A stretch of 64,000 nt of DNA from Symsagittifera roscoffensis (Eukaryota > Xenacoelomorpha > Acoela > Convolutidae). Below, piece after piece: positions 33,760-46,499 of this stretch. Below the pieces are notes generated by a model. It did no database searches, was not told the DNA's origin, and worked only from the letters and a program-made list of their open reading frames with translations. The position numbers and the translations under genes are program-made. Within the stretch, counting starts at the first letter, position 1. Every line of letters starts with the position of its first letter. The DNA lies in assembly GCF_963678635.1 (NCBI RefSeq), contig NC_087067.1, forward strand, positions 7,921,716 to 7,985,715, in the 5' to 3' direction.

Positions 33760-36700
33760 TTTTGCTTTGTTTTGCTAAAGCAGATTATAAGCTTGAGTTT
33801 GACTTTTAAAAAGTTTGAAAAAATTTTAAAAGTACTTCCAAATCATGTCTATTTAAACTTATCAGATCAATTGCTTAAGCAGCGTGTAAAGTTCACAATA
33901 TGTTTTATCGATTTTATGTAGATGTCAGTTAGCTTCCATTAAGTTAATTTCCTCTTTAAAAAAATTCCTTCAATAATTCGCTGTCAAAATGATTGTTTTG
34001 CTGTTCAGTTTTTGATTAGTCCAAGTCAAGTTTCAGTTCCTTGCTCGACTAGTCAATTTCAAAATGTTTTTCTAGTTTTTTTACTCTCTCTGTCAAAGCT
34101 TCTACGGTCATAGTTTTGATTCAAAGCTGCGCTTTTTTCAAACTGAATTAATGAATTGTAAAACTCCGGAACGGTTTTATCATCATTTGAGCATAAAAAC
34201 TGCTTCAAAGAAAAATAATGAAACGAAAAAACAGTATGAACTCAAAAACCCGAAAATATAGTTGTCTTTTATTTTCATTATTTGCCAACTTTCATTATAT
34301 TAAAGTTTTTCGAGTTCATCAGATATTTTAAGTTTGTCAATTTTTTAGATAAAACTGTTACCATTTTTGTAACAATTCTTACTTCTGCTATCAGAATATA
34401 CACTTCTACCTTAACTTGCCTTATGAATACCCTATTATGAACACCCTTTTCTCGTCAGCTGCTGAGTTTAGGCTTGATTATTTGTGTATCTAAGTTTTTT
34501 TTATCAATTGTATCTAAATTGAATTCACTTGGTAACACTTATGGGTTCGTTAGCCGTATCTTTATTACAGATCTATAGAGTGTTAAACGATTAGTAAAAA
34601 TAAGTAACATGACCCATTGCTAAAAATTATAATTTCGTTTGTATAAATTCAAAGAAAAAATAACCCATTGCGGTGCAAATAGCACATAATCGCATCACTT
34701 AATGTGGTAGCCAGTAAAAACAGAAGAAATGTCAAAGAAAAGAATGGGGTTCTAAAAAGTAGAATGTATCTGTATCTAAATATAAATTTGTTTAAATTGG
34801 TTCGCTTTTAATTTTAGCAGGGAAAATGCTGCAAAATAATGTAACTCTCATAGTTATGTTAGAAAAAAGAAGCAAAACGTTTTATTCTAAGAATTAAAAA
34901 AAATTCAAAATAAAAAATGTGTAAACCCAAGTTTTTCGTTCAAAGTTTCCTTGAAAAATGTAAGAAACTCGATTACTAAGAAGAATTCCACAGTCATTTT
35001 GGGCCCGAACAAAAAATGACCAAATTTGATTTTCGTTGATAAAAAATTATCAAAAATATTGCAAGAAGTCCCACAAAACACTCTAGAAATCCCAAAAATA
35101 TATTAAACAGTATACCATCTTGCCAGAATTAGTAATTATCGATCGTGAAGTCGGGTTGATATCTGCACTTCGAGAACATTTTCAAGTTTCGGCTTATTCT
35201 GACTATAAATTTTGACATGAACGGCGTGGCGTGTACAAGACGGACAAGTTCTGAAGATAATCCAAAAAACTTTCAGTCTAGCAAAAACACTTGTCAATAC
35301 ACAGCATGACGTTGCCTTAATATCAAGGTTAAAAATTGAATAAGAAAACTGACTCTTGTGAAACTGACTCTTGTGAAATATCTAATAGTTTTTGGAAAAT
35401 TTCAATTTTGGGGTGAAAACTTTTGGTTTTATGGAATGACTTGGAATGTTCCATACAAATTCGAAAATCAATATTGAGCAAAAAATAGAACAGGGAATGG
35501 AACAGTCTTAGTAGAATCCAAAAATGAATTTTTTGGACTGTTAAAAAATTCGAGCTTGTAAAACCTGGAGTCAAGTGCACATAGGCGAAATTTTTTGCCT
35601 GCTGAACAAACATTTTCATGAGCTGGATACACAGATTTATGTTTAAAAAAAATTTTCTGGGCCTCAAACTCTGATTTAAACTTAATGGTACGGAATTGAT
35701 CTATTCTGCAGAAAAACAGAAAAAAATAATAACATGTAAGCAACTTACTCAACTTGTGTTTGGTTTTTCATTTCTTTTGTAACAAAGATAAGTCAGGTTT
35801 ATCCTTTTGATTTATCTGTTTATTTGAATTTCAGTTTTGTGTTGTTTTTGGCTCTTAGACAATTTTTGCACATAGATCATTAAATTTATTGCTCCGCATC
35901 CGCTAATTTTTCCATGATCTTAAAAAAAAATTTTTGTCCTGCGTGCCTGGAGATATCTAACAGCGTAACGTGCTGCATCAAAAGTATCAAGTATCGTGCT
36001 GTATCGCAAAAGTTGCAAGTTGCAAAAAACACGTTAGGAAGTGAAGTAGTTTTTCCTTCCTGTTTGCTTTTATCTTTAGTGCAAAAAAAACCTACTCCGT
36101 TTGACCAAACTTTCTCATCATAAAATTTCTTTACTTGGAACAACTTTTTTTTCATACAACGCTATATAAAACTCATCTTACAAAAACTATTTAAAATGTT
36201 TTTCGATCAAATTTTTTGATTCAAACAATTTATAACATTTTTACATAAATTAACTTCTCAGTTTATTTTAGTTTCTTTAAACTAGTTTTGCTAAGCGCTC
36301 AAATTAGTGTTTTTCACCATAGTTTTTAAGCAAATGTATAATTTTCACCATATACATTAGGTTTTGTCTTATTCAATTTGAAGTACATAATTCTAAAAAA
36401 ATTGATTTGCTCTCGATTTAAGTACTGCGGTTTAAAAGATAAAAAAAGATTTTTTTAAGGAATAATTTAGTTTAAATTAAATTTTGAATTTTAAAAAAAA
36501 GAAAAAACTCTAAGCTATATGAAGTACAAAGCGATATGCTCAACATTTAGCAAAGTTTTAAATAGACTAAGGAGCAAGCCTCAATCCAATTTGGAACCAT
36601 TTCTAGGTCAGATTGAGTATCCGCTCTCGTGCTAACAGCGCGAAACGACTTATATTGCGCGTTACTTCTCCCAATTTCGCCCAATTGGCTGCTCTTTGCT

Positions 36701-37165
36701 CTTTCTCCCCTACTATATTTACTACGTGTAAAATTATTGCTCACAATATCCAATTGTTATGAAAATTGAAACAGCAGCCAAGTTTGCAATCTTTAAAACC
36801 CATAACTTTAGAAGAAAAGCAATCACAGGTGAATGATCTGTTCAAATTTAAGCTTTGCACAACAATACTTTTTGAATGTTATTAGAAATTTCCGTAAAAG
36901 TTTGCTAGCTAAAGTCAAAGTTTGTCTGGAGAAAATTCACCACCCTAAGCAAAACTATTTGTAATGTTTTTTGCAAATTCTTGGAGCAATAACAAACTAT
37001 TTCTAACTGGTATTTCTGCGGATGAATTGTGCTGTTTTGAACAATCATTAAGGAAATCGTCCACGATGAGGGAGTCTAATTAGTTTGAACTCCTGTGCTT
37101 CTTTGATGTCTTCAATATTTTTAGATGACCCTTTTATGCCTTTCATGCAAACATTTTTTCTTTCC
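33760..37165. other. AT-rich stretch without genes
   Basis: Frames are short and rich in Phe, Lys and Asn from A/T runs. A slightly GC-richer patch at 36560-36740 (GCGCGAAACGACTTATATTGCGCG) has no readable domain and might be a short repeat or old promoter. Nothing else can be supported. Confidence 0.55.
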
Positions 37166-37169
37166 TCTG

Positions 37170-37390
37170 TTTTCATTAAACATTACGAGGCCAAACTGTG
37201 CATTTTGTGCCTTGTAAGCGGATTCCGCAACAAGGACGCTCCTTTTGATCTTCTTTTGTTCTTTACTTTCCTTTGATCGTTCCGACAAAATTTTCACATG
37301 TTTAAAGACTTGTCTCTGAAATCCAGGAACATACAGACACAAAATTGTGCTCCTATCCAGTGCACAGTTTGGCCTCATAATGAAAGGAGT
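37170..37390. repeat. Dispersed repeat family, copy 1
   Basis: Landmarks are GGCCAAACTGTGCATTTTGTG, GCGGATTCCGCAACAAGGACGC and TTTGATCGTTCCGACAAA..TTTTCACATGTTTAAA, with further matches to about 37385. Copy 2 at 43070-43310 is collinear; shorter copies are at 48390-48515 and 45970-46030. No coding frame is shared, so this looks like a non-autonomous dispersed element. Confidence 0.7.
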
Positions 37391-37969
37391 TTTAATTTTT
37401 TTCATTATACAATATAAAATCTAGTTGTTGCGTGTAATCTGTTTCACTGCCAGGCTGACGCAATTTCAAGACTGCTAACAAATACAGTCTTCAATTTTGC
37501 CCAATTTTTATTAGTCATAACTCGCCTTGAGCTCCTCCTATAGATTCTTTTTGTTCATAATGGTTCCCGAGGCAAAAATAATCCATCATTATCCATTGCA
37601 GATGTAAAATTCTACAATTCAGACCGCTATCTTGATTATTTGTCCTTTTTATTGATTATTCTTGAAAAAATACTCCCTTATAATACATTATAATCGAATG
37701 TTATCCATTAGTTTTGGCACTGAAATCGATTGTTTTTGTCTCGATAATTCAATACAAATTATTGTTTTCGAATTCTAAATTCATTACAATTCATTAATTA
37801 TTGTCCGTTTTTTCTTAGAACGACAATCGATTATTTTGCAGAAATTTTGCAAATTTTTTCAAATTTCGCTGGAAGTTCAAAGCCACAATTTTTACAGTTG
37901 GACCAAACAAAATAGTTAAAAATCACACACGTTCAACCAAACTCATCCCCGTGTAATTAACAACCACAA

Positions 37970-38260
37970 TACACTCCCCTCCCCCCAAGTTCACAGTTTA
38001 CCCGCTCGTAATAGGGGGTGAGAAAAACCTATGACGTGGGCACTTATTCAAGTCACTACCTCCCAAGTTTTTAACCGCGGGGGGATGGGGGTTGTGAACT
38101 AGAGGGGGAATAAACTGTTGAGGGGGTAAAAAAACTTGAGGTAGTAAACTTGGGAGGGGTTAAACTGATTAAACTGATGGGGTTAATCATTAACACCCAC
38201 TACCCCTGTTGTACGAGGAAAGAATCCCCATCAACCACCCCCCCCCCCTGATGAATGGCG
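37970..38260. repeat. G/C-rich tract with strand-alternating G runs
   Basis: In a very AT-rich setting, this segment has CCCCTCCCCCC (37977), then GGGGGGATGGGGG (38080), AGAGGGGG, GAGGGGG and GGGAGGGG, then CCCCCCCCCC (38240). It also contains repeated words such as AAGTTTACTACCT in both orientations. It can form G-quadruplex-like or hairpin structures. Confidence 0.6.
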
Positions 38261-39639
38261 GTTGTGTTAAAAACTGTTAACGTGTTAAGCGTAATGGAAT
38301 TAAAGTGTTAATGGATTATGTTGACATAAAAATTTTTTTTGATTATAATCCATTTTTTTTCGATTATAATAATTCAGTTTGTAGTTTTATATAACCGATG
38401 ATGATCCATGGAGGCTCCAAGCGAGAAAATTCTGATTTCTGAAAAAATTAAGTGAGAAAACAACCGAAATAGGTTTTTAATTTTTTTTTTGAGAAAAATA
38501 AATACTTTAAAATAGTGACTTGAAAACGCGTAAGCTCAATGTTTTTTATCGCGTGTAAGTTTTCTACTTAAATGGTAGCCATCAGATATTGAAAATCTGG
38601 CTCAAACTCGGTAGACATTTACTAGGCTTGGTTTTGGACCAAGTTAGTATCCTCATTTCCCCCAAAAACGTTTAGGGGGGAGGATGTTAAGTTGGTTCTG
38701 ACTTCGAAATTTCAGCCAAAGAGAAGAGAGCATTTTAGACGAAGCGTTTATCAATATTGATTTAAACTAAAAGCTGGTGTGAAGGATATTTGCTTAGGGT
38801 CTATTTGTTGTGGAAAATGTTACCTTGATCCTTAGTTTTTGTTCGTTTTGTCTATCCTCTCCTAGAAATAAATTCGTTTAGAGAGAACTTGTAATCAATA
38901 AATTGAGTTCTGCGAGTTAGTTGGAGATGAGAATACAAGTACTAAACTCAGTTGAGATAAAAACTCTTTTTTTTTGATAAATTCACAAAAATAATGCTTC
39001 GACTAACATATGTCTTTTCAGCTGAACAAATTTAAAATGCTTTGAGTTCAACAAAGTTCAGCAGTATCCTGGTCTACAAACAACAGTCCAAATCCAACGT
39101 TGGTATTCAGACACTCTAGTGCTCACTGAGTCTCCTTGACATCCTGATTCGCCAATACTGATCACTCCGTATAGACAAACGGGACTTAATTGGGATCAAT
39201 CACAATCAATATTTTGTTAAGAAGATATATTTCTAAAATATTATGCATTCGTTCATTTTTGTGCCGAGTTTCGACGTAATATTTGTGTTTGGTGCCCTGG
39301 GGTCTGAATAATCAAAAATCTTCACACGCCACAGTTTTTACGAACTTTGTCAGTCGCCAACTTGGTCAGTTTGGGTTTCTTAGTTTGGCCTAAAACTTTG
39401 TCAAAAATTGAGTTCGGTGGATTGATTTGATGAAAATGAAAAAAAAAATAGTTAAAAAAAAAGAAAATTTTTTTTTCATGAGTTTGCCAAAAAACTACAA
39501 CACCCTTAAAGAGGAGTTGAAACTCCCTATATCTGAAACATTTGATAAACATTTCACAATACTTTTTGCCCTTAAAGCTAAAATATTGATTGACACTTAA
39601 GCTTGGACTAAACCAGGAAACAGTTTTTTAAAACAAATG

Positions 39640-39950
39640 ATTTGAAAAATCAACAAATTACAAGAAAAATATGTTCAAGAAGCAATGTTTGTAGATTTTT
39701 GAGATTCAGATTTTTTGTTTGAGTTGCGGCTTAAGTAGTTTCAGGAACAGTTGAAGTTACTCAATTGCGGTTTAAACTTAGGGTTTTCTTTGTATCCAAA
39801 TAAAAATAAATTTAAGCTGCAATTGAGTAATTTCAACTGTTCCTGAAGCTTTAATTTCAACTGCTCCTGAGCCGCAACTCAATCAAAAAATGTAAACCTC
39901 AAAACTCTACAAGTATTGCAAGATTTTTTTGAACCTGACAATTTTTTTGC
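39640..39950. repeat. Long imperfect palindrome (hairpin element)
   Basis: The left arm (about 39660-39785) and the right arm (about 39815-39940) are inverted copies. Matching words include TTTGAGTTGCGGCTTAAG with GAGCCGCAACTCAATC, and AGGAACAGTTGAA with TTCAACTGTTCCT. The right arm has an extra partial duplication (TTTCAACTGTTCCTGAAG and TTTCAACTGCTCCTGAGC). The centre is about 30 bases. No coding frame is present. It resembles a fold-back MITE, but I could not fix terminal ends or a target duplication. Confidence 0.75.
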
Positions 39951-40869
39951 TAAAGTGCTCGAAATGGTTGTTCTAGAACAATTGACAGAACAAGTCACAG
40001 TGACCAAAATAAACGATCCGTAACAATAAGCTTTAAGAAAGTTTTTTGTTGACTGAAGCAGCCACGTTAAAAACGTTTCATGACAATTTGAAAAAAAGTC
40101 GAAAAAATAATTTGATACCAGAGACAAATTGTTTTTTTTTGTCAAATTGGTTTTTGAGCTTGATTGAGTCAAAAGCTTTAAGCGGGCTCATTAAAAAAAA
40201 CTCAGCGCAAAAATTTTTTAGATCGCGCAAAAAATAGGTTTATTGGCACAATGTTTTGACTCAATGCCGTCATGCGCTAATAGCAAAATGGGAACTAATC
40301 TAATTCCGAACCCTCTTACTTTCACAAAAACATGTTAGTTATGAAAAAAAATTTTGTGTTCGCCATAGAAGGCAACAATGCTGTTTCAAACTCAATTTTT
40401 TCTAAACTGTTCACACTTTCAGAAAGTTTGTCCAGCAATTTCCAGAAAAAGTTTGCGTTTCAACCAAAAAAACTTTTTAATACCTTGCGCTTTTAAGTTT
40501 TTAATCCTTTGATTTATCCAACGGAGAGTGAGGTGAAAAAACGTTTCATGCGCTGTTAAAAAAATTTTAAGTGAGAAAAAATATATACTTTCGGTGATAA
40601 CATTCCACAAGTTGCCTTTTTCTTAAGCTGAAACGTGGTCGGCAAAGCTTTACATCAGACGCTGAAAACTGCAGTTTTCAGGTCTCAAATACTGCGGCCA
40701 ACTTATGATAACGTCAAAAAAAAATAAGGTAACGCTTTTTTTGGTCAATTAGCTTAAATGAAAAGAAAAACATAATTTTTTGTGGATTTTATGAAAAAAA
40801 TCAATCGATTACATTGGAACAAAAAATTTTATAATCAATTAAATCGGAATTTGATGAAACCCAAAGTTT

Positions 40870-41100
40870 GGCACACACACCCACAATCACACCCTCACAC
40901 ATCCTTTCACATCGCCCATACCCTTCCACACCCCCACTTTATCTTCGCTAATCCTCACTTTATCGGGTCTCCCAGTTTACCACCCTAAGATTGTACCAAT
41001 TTCAGTAACCACCCCCAACGAGGGGTCGGATTTGGCCTAAGGGAAGGCTAAACCAAGGAGAGGGACAAGGAGGGAAGGGCGGACATAAATTAAATATGGG
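40870..41100. repeat. C-rich then G-rich segment
   Basis: A CACACACCCACAATCACACC-type tract (40870-40985) is followed by CCACCCCCAACGAGGGGTCGG and a purine-rich AGGAGAGGGACAAGGAGGG run to about 41090. It is low complexity and stands out only by base composition. A short plus-strand frame across the first part is not a gene. Confidence 0.5.
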
Positions 41101-42059
41101 AGGGTGCAAAAAGGCAGTAAAACTTGAGAAACTTACAAAGCGTTTGAAGAGAAAGTATTGAAAAAAGATTAGAGCTTTTTTATGCTTAAAAAGTTTCTAT
41201 CACTTTTTCCATTTAAAAATATTGTGTGAAACCAATATCAACTGTCAATTTCTAAAAAAAACACTGCGTTTCTGAAAATTTTTAGAAAATAATTATAATT
41301 CATTGTAATTGATTAGAAGCGATTAAAACTGACTTTTGTGAAGACCGACAATGAAAAATTATCATGATCGACTTCGATTCATGAAACTGCAGAGAGGTAA
41401 ATACTTCAAACTCAATACTGATGTCCATGACTACCTGTAAAAAAAACAATCATTGTTTAAAACAAGGATAGCCAGTTGCTGTGCAAGTAGCACAGAAAGT
41501 TCCGACACATTCGTAAAGCAACAACAAAAAAAGTATTCTTTCCCTCGGTTAGTCTAATTTTTTGTGATGGTAATTAAATGATTCAGAAAAAAAAACGGCT
41601 ACAGGTGCCTTCAAAAAACAAAGATACAACAAATGAGAAAAAAATACAAAAGATTTTCTAAAATTGTTTTTAAATTGTTTTGAGATTTTGTTGAAGCGCT
41701 GAAAAAGAAGCTTCCAAATTCGGTTTCGAATTAAAAACAATTGATTATGCAAATCAATTGTTTTTAGCGTAAATGGCCAATTTCGAAAAATAACGAGAGT
41801 TACTCGCTCCAAACTGGACAGAAGCTCAAAATATTAAGCTCAAAATATTTTTTCTCGACAATGGAATACTTTTTTGAATTTTTTAAAAGTCCTTTGAATT
41901 AAGACTGAAACGGCTTGAACGTGATGTATTACTCGACCCAGTCCAATAACTATACGTGGTACCTGATTTTGCCTGGGAACGAAAACTAAACCCACTGGAA
42001 TACATAGTTACTCCCCATTTTCAATGGTCGGAACATTAGGGCGGTTAAATGCTTAGCCA

Positions 42060-42265
42060 AAAAATAATATATCTACAAGAGTAAAGTTAATAAGATTTTG
42101 ATTGATCCCTTTTTCGCTGGTCTGAAATGAATAAAGGTCCTCCCGAATCGCCGCTGCAAACTGAAGATTGAGATGAAACTGACGTACTTTGTACACATAT
42201 TTGCTTGTTTCTTCTCACAAAAGTAAAAATACAAGATGCCCAGAGCTCCTTATAGAGTTTTCTTC
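42060..42265 (-). pseudogene. S1 protease exon with the catalytic Ser (GDSGGP)
   Basis: The minus strand reads KQICVQSTSVSSQSSVC then SGDSGGPLFISDQ; GDSGGP is coded by 42152-42135, with the nucleophile Ser codon at 42144-42146. The Cys before SGDSGG and the IC upstream match the usual disulfide positions. After DQRKK the frame slips by one base in an A run. The other frame then reads INFTLVDILFFG, as expected for the conserved strand before the specificity loop, followed by TAA and RPNVPTI. The break lies close to a homopolymer, so an assembly error is possible. Confidence 0.75.
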
Positions 42266-43069
42266 CTTGTTTTTAATGCGTTCTTTGTGAGATATTTACA
42301 TAAAAATATACTTAGAAAAAAAACCTAATTAAATCTTATAATGATGGCTCGCGTAAGACGAAGTCATGTCTGTGTGCTTTTAGTGGTGTCTAAATTAGAA
42401 TTTTCCAGACTCTAAATTATTAGGAAAAAGAGTTTTTTCGACTATTGGTTGAAAATTTTTTGATAATTTTCCGACTGCAGATTGTATTAGTTTCCCAGAC
42501 ACTCTTCCTTTAAAAAACTGATAAAGTAACAAAGAAAATAGGGATAAATAATTTTAGGCGCAGCGCCAAGTAAAATTAACTTATTGTGAGTGAATGAGTT
42601 GGAAAATCTGAAAATATGGTACCTATCGCAAAACTCAGGCTGAAGAAAAGGTTAACACATAAAAATCAAAAGAGTAACAGTTTCCCATACAATTCATACA
42701 TTAAAAACTTTGTATGAAATTTCATGACTAGTATTTTTTTTAAATGAGAATAGTATGTGTGCCTTTGTTCATCTTATAAAGTTTATGACAAACATTTACC
42801 CTCTAGAAAAATTTAGGGCCAGCAGTTTTCAAAAATCACAAAATGGCAGATTTTATCGATCTCACTTTTATTTCTATCAATGACTGTGTTTTTTTCAAAC
42901 GCAGTAACTCATAAATAATGAATTGCTCATAAGTTAGAACGACATTTGATAATTAAGAAATCTGCAATACCAAATTAAGTAATAAAGCAAAAACAACCTA
43001 CAAAGCAAAATGTGAAAAAAAAATCTCCTTTGTGATTCTTAAATAAAAAGTTTTTTTTTTCAATCAAAA

Positions 43070-43310
43070 CTACATTACGGGGCCAAAACTGTGTATTTTG
43101 AGAATTGTAAGCAAATTCCGCAACAAAGACGCGCTTTTTCTTCTTCGTTTATTCTTTCTTTTTCTTTGATCGTTCCGACAAAGTTTTAACATGTTTAAAT
43201 TTTAGAGTTTCGCTTTAATCTTAAAGCAAACTGTAGGCCTATCCTGGATTCCAGAGACCTACAAACACCAGAATATGGACCTATCTAGTCCAAGTTTGAC
43301 CTCGTGATGT
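43070..43310. repeat. Dispersed repeat family, copy 2
   Basis: Collinear with 37170-37390: GGCCAAAACTGTGTATTTTG, GCAAATTCCGCAACAAAGACGC, TTTGATCGTTCCGACAAAG, AACATGTTTAAA, then a looser match ending GTTTGACCTCGTGATG (compare GTTTGGCCTCATAATG). Confidence 0.7.
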
Positions 43311-43319
43311 AAAACTTGA

Positions 43320-45510
43320 GTTTGAGTAGACGACCTTTCGAGTGGAAGAAATGTCTTATTCGTTCAAAAAGAAGAAAACTCAATTCTCAAAATGAAACTG
43401 TTTTTTTTGATCAGATGATTAAATTTGGTCCAGAAAAAAACTTTATAAATTTTTTGTGCAGTTGTGAAGTTTAAGCATTTTTTAAGTTTTTTAATTTCAT
43501 ATAAAACTGGTAGTCGTACAATTCGCAAAGCAAAGTAAAAATGTCTGGAAAAGTGTGATTATCGTGTTTTTTTTGTCCGTGGATGCAATCCGGGACTGCT
43601 ATCGCCCTCAAAAAAAAATCAAAGTGCATCAATATTTTAAGGTTTTTTCCTGAAAAAAAAACAAAGAAAAAATCAGCAAGACCTACAAAAAGAGTCTTCA
43701 CTACGTTCATTACAATTAATGAGAAAAAAATTGTTTGAGCGTATAATGAGTTTAAAAAACGAATAAAATGAATAAGGAGAAAAAAAGCTGTATTTGACCC
43801 CTCAGTTCTTTTTCAGTTGGAACATTTATTTATTTGCGTCTAAATCTCTTAATTGTGTCGACTCAAACAAAAAAAAAATGTAAGAAACGTATTGTGAAAA
43901 TCATTTGAGAAATCTCATATAAAAAACAGGTTTGTCAAAAAATTTTTTCACACAATTGCTTCCTATGGAAAATGCTTAAGAAATTAAAATCACATGATAC
44001 GCATTTTTGCCATAGAACAAAATTGTATGATAAGCAGTTTTGCATACAATAGAACTGTATAGCAAGCATTTTTTTCATGAAATTTTTTCAGTTCGTTTCG
44101 AACTTGTGATTTGCTTTAAAAACAAAAGCTGAAAAATATCCCAAATGAGAACATCAACAAGCAGGTTAGATGGCCTTAAAATGGAAGATAAACCTCCATA
44201 TTGCTAGATGCCAAGTCAGATAAACAGTAGATTTTAACTTGAAATTTTTTGTATATGCCTACAAGGCCTCTGATTCGAAAAATTCAGATGTTGAAAATAG
44301 TGGACTGTTTCTCGGTTACATTTAGGTTAAATCTTTTCATGTACAACTAAAAAGTGCAAACTCTGCCATCACAGTGAACCTTCAATTAGACCCTTGATTC
44401 TTCAAGCCGAAAGGACTTCAAGCCGAAAATTAAACTTTACAAGCACCTCAAATCATTTTTTTCATCAGTAAAACGTTGCTTGTCAAAATTGTAGGCTATT
44501 TAACTCCATAAAAAGCGTTATTTATGACAATGAATCACTTGGGATTGGCATCCGTTAATAATATCAGCCGGTTTTTGAAATGCATAAATTATAAACAAGA
44601 AAATTACCTTCAACCGTGTTTTATTTTTCAACTTTCCTAAACACCATTTGGAGGCTTAAATTTTGTGACAACGCTAATAATTACCGAATAGAGACCATGA
44701 AATTGAGAAATTCCTCGAAAAAATTTTCAAATTAATCATATTTCATGACTTAGAGAGAAAATTTTTGGCCTAATTTTACGATTCGGCTTGAAGTCCCGTC
44801 GACTTGATGTCCGGCACCCGATTCTTTTATGCATAAAGACTGTGTTTGGGCTGTGTTTGGACCTTATAAGCAAAAATTTGAATATTCTGCACAGTTTTAG
44901 GTACTAAAAAGGGACTAAAACTGGTTTATTCTTATATTAAAAATATTCTTTTTTAGAAATGGAAATCGTATTATCAGCATTTTTTTGTCAAAACAAATTA
45001 TAATTGTGACGAACATTATGTGCTCAATGAATTAAAACTAGAAGTAAGTTTTTTTAAACCTACATAAAAACCTTTTTTGAAAAATTTCTCAAAACAAAAT
45101 GGTTGAAAAATAAAAATGCTTGTCACAGATTGTCTTGAATATAAATTATTTTGTTTTTAATCAGTAGTTTCTTCTACTCGGTTTGTCTGGTCTCATGAAA
45201 CGAGCAAGGTCACGGTTTTTTGAAAAATAAGTGTATTCAAAGATCGCCCTCAGAATGTATTCAAAGTGTATTGCATCAAATGCCTGTGCTAGCTATAATT
45301 GTTTCCGACCGAGCTGATCATGGACAACAAAAATCATTCCATTGTCAATTTGATACAATTTATTCAATTACATCCTTGCATTCAAGTTTAATACTGGAAA
45401 ATCAACTTTTTTTAAATTCAACATTCAAACCTCTGAAAAAATTTGTAACAATCCTGAACAATTTTATTGGAATCAGATTTTGTTTTATGAAAAGTCTAAT
45501 AAATTAAAGG
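43320..45510. other. AT-rich intron or intergenic sequence, no gene seen
   Basis: Between the Ser and Asp protease blocks. One would expect at least one more protease exon here or just outside, but I could not identify it. Frames are short and A/T-driven. Confidence 0.5.
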
Positions 45511-45519
45511 AAGAAAATT

Positions 45520-45760
45520 CGTCATTGCTTGGAGATATGTTTCCTGCAAGACTGTTGCATGCTTTTTCTTCGGGTAAAGAACACTTATACCCATTCCAAC
45601 AGCAGTTATAAAATAATTTCGTGAATATTTATAGGATCGGTCACAAAGTGGAATAATGAGATCTTTTTCAATAGAAGTTGGTAGTCTAATAACAGCAATA
45701 TCGTTTTCTAAGTGGTAGTCATCGCGACGATAGCTGAAGCATGAAAATCGGCTTGACCTT
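45520..45760 (-). pseudogene. S1 protease exon with the catalytic Asp
   Basis: The minus-strand frame reads RRDDYHLENDIAVIRLPTSI, in which ENDIAVIRL holds the catalytic Asp (family pattern NDIALLxL). It continues with IIPLCDRSYKYSRNYFITAV, GMGISVLYP and ATVLQETYLQAM, all typical of the next strands of S1 enzymes. The likely acceptor is CTCAAG near 45758-45763. I saw no good GT donor after the conserved part, so the end is uncertain. Listed as pseudogene because the gene it belongs to seems broken downstream. Confidence 0.75.
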
Positions 45761-45969
45761 GAGATAATTTTATTTGAATTCTACCATGTTTATTCCCAGA
45801 AACTTCTCTTGTTGTTACGAAAAAAAGGAAGAAAAGATCTAAAGTTTTTGTGGTATGTGGTTTTTCACGTAAGAGCAGGTTCCAAAACAGTCAGATTTTG
45901 TCAAATTCTAATCTTTTTACAAAACATATTAACTTGCTCCTAGTAGTAATTCAGTAAATATTTTTTAAA

Positions 45970-46030
45970 TGAATCCATTAAGAAGCCAAACTGTAAGCGG
46001 AATCTGCAACAAGGTCCCTCTCTTTAATCT
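45970..46030. repeat. Dispersed repeat family, short copy
   Basis: AAGCCAAACTGT followed directly by AAGCGGAATCTGCAACAAGG, matching copy 1 with an internal deletion of about 14 bases. Confidence 0.5.
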
Positions 46031-46499
46031 TGAATGGTTGTTTGAAAAGTTCTGGTCTAGTAAGACAAAAGAAAAAAATTTTAAAGGACAATTTTGGGCA
46101 AATGTTACTAAGATTTTTACCAAAATATCCAAATCGACGGACTCCAAATGATCGTAAATATCCATTCCGAAAATCTCAAGATGTGAAGCTCTTATCAGTT
46201 ATTTTCCGGATCTGAAATTGTCACTTTTTGCCATTTCTAATAGGTTTTTGAATTATGTGAAATTATATAAAAAACAGTTAAAAAAAATTGTCATTTTGAA
46301 TAACAAAACTTTTTCGGAAAAAATGGTGAAAAATCTGGTAAGTGCCGAACTCAAAAATAGATGCTTTCGCAGAGTGGTTTCAGATCATTTGCTATCGTTC
46401 GGAGTAACAATTTTGTTAAAAATCGAAATAAATAATACAAAATTGTCCTTAAAATAAGTCAATTTAAATTTTAAAAAGCCTAAAATTTTTTAAAAACCA

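Noticed and set aside
35886-36155. Minus-strand frame of 89 codons with several Cys
   Set aside because: No start context, domain or splice partner, and it is embedded in A/T runs.
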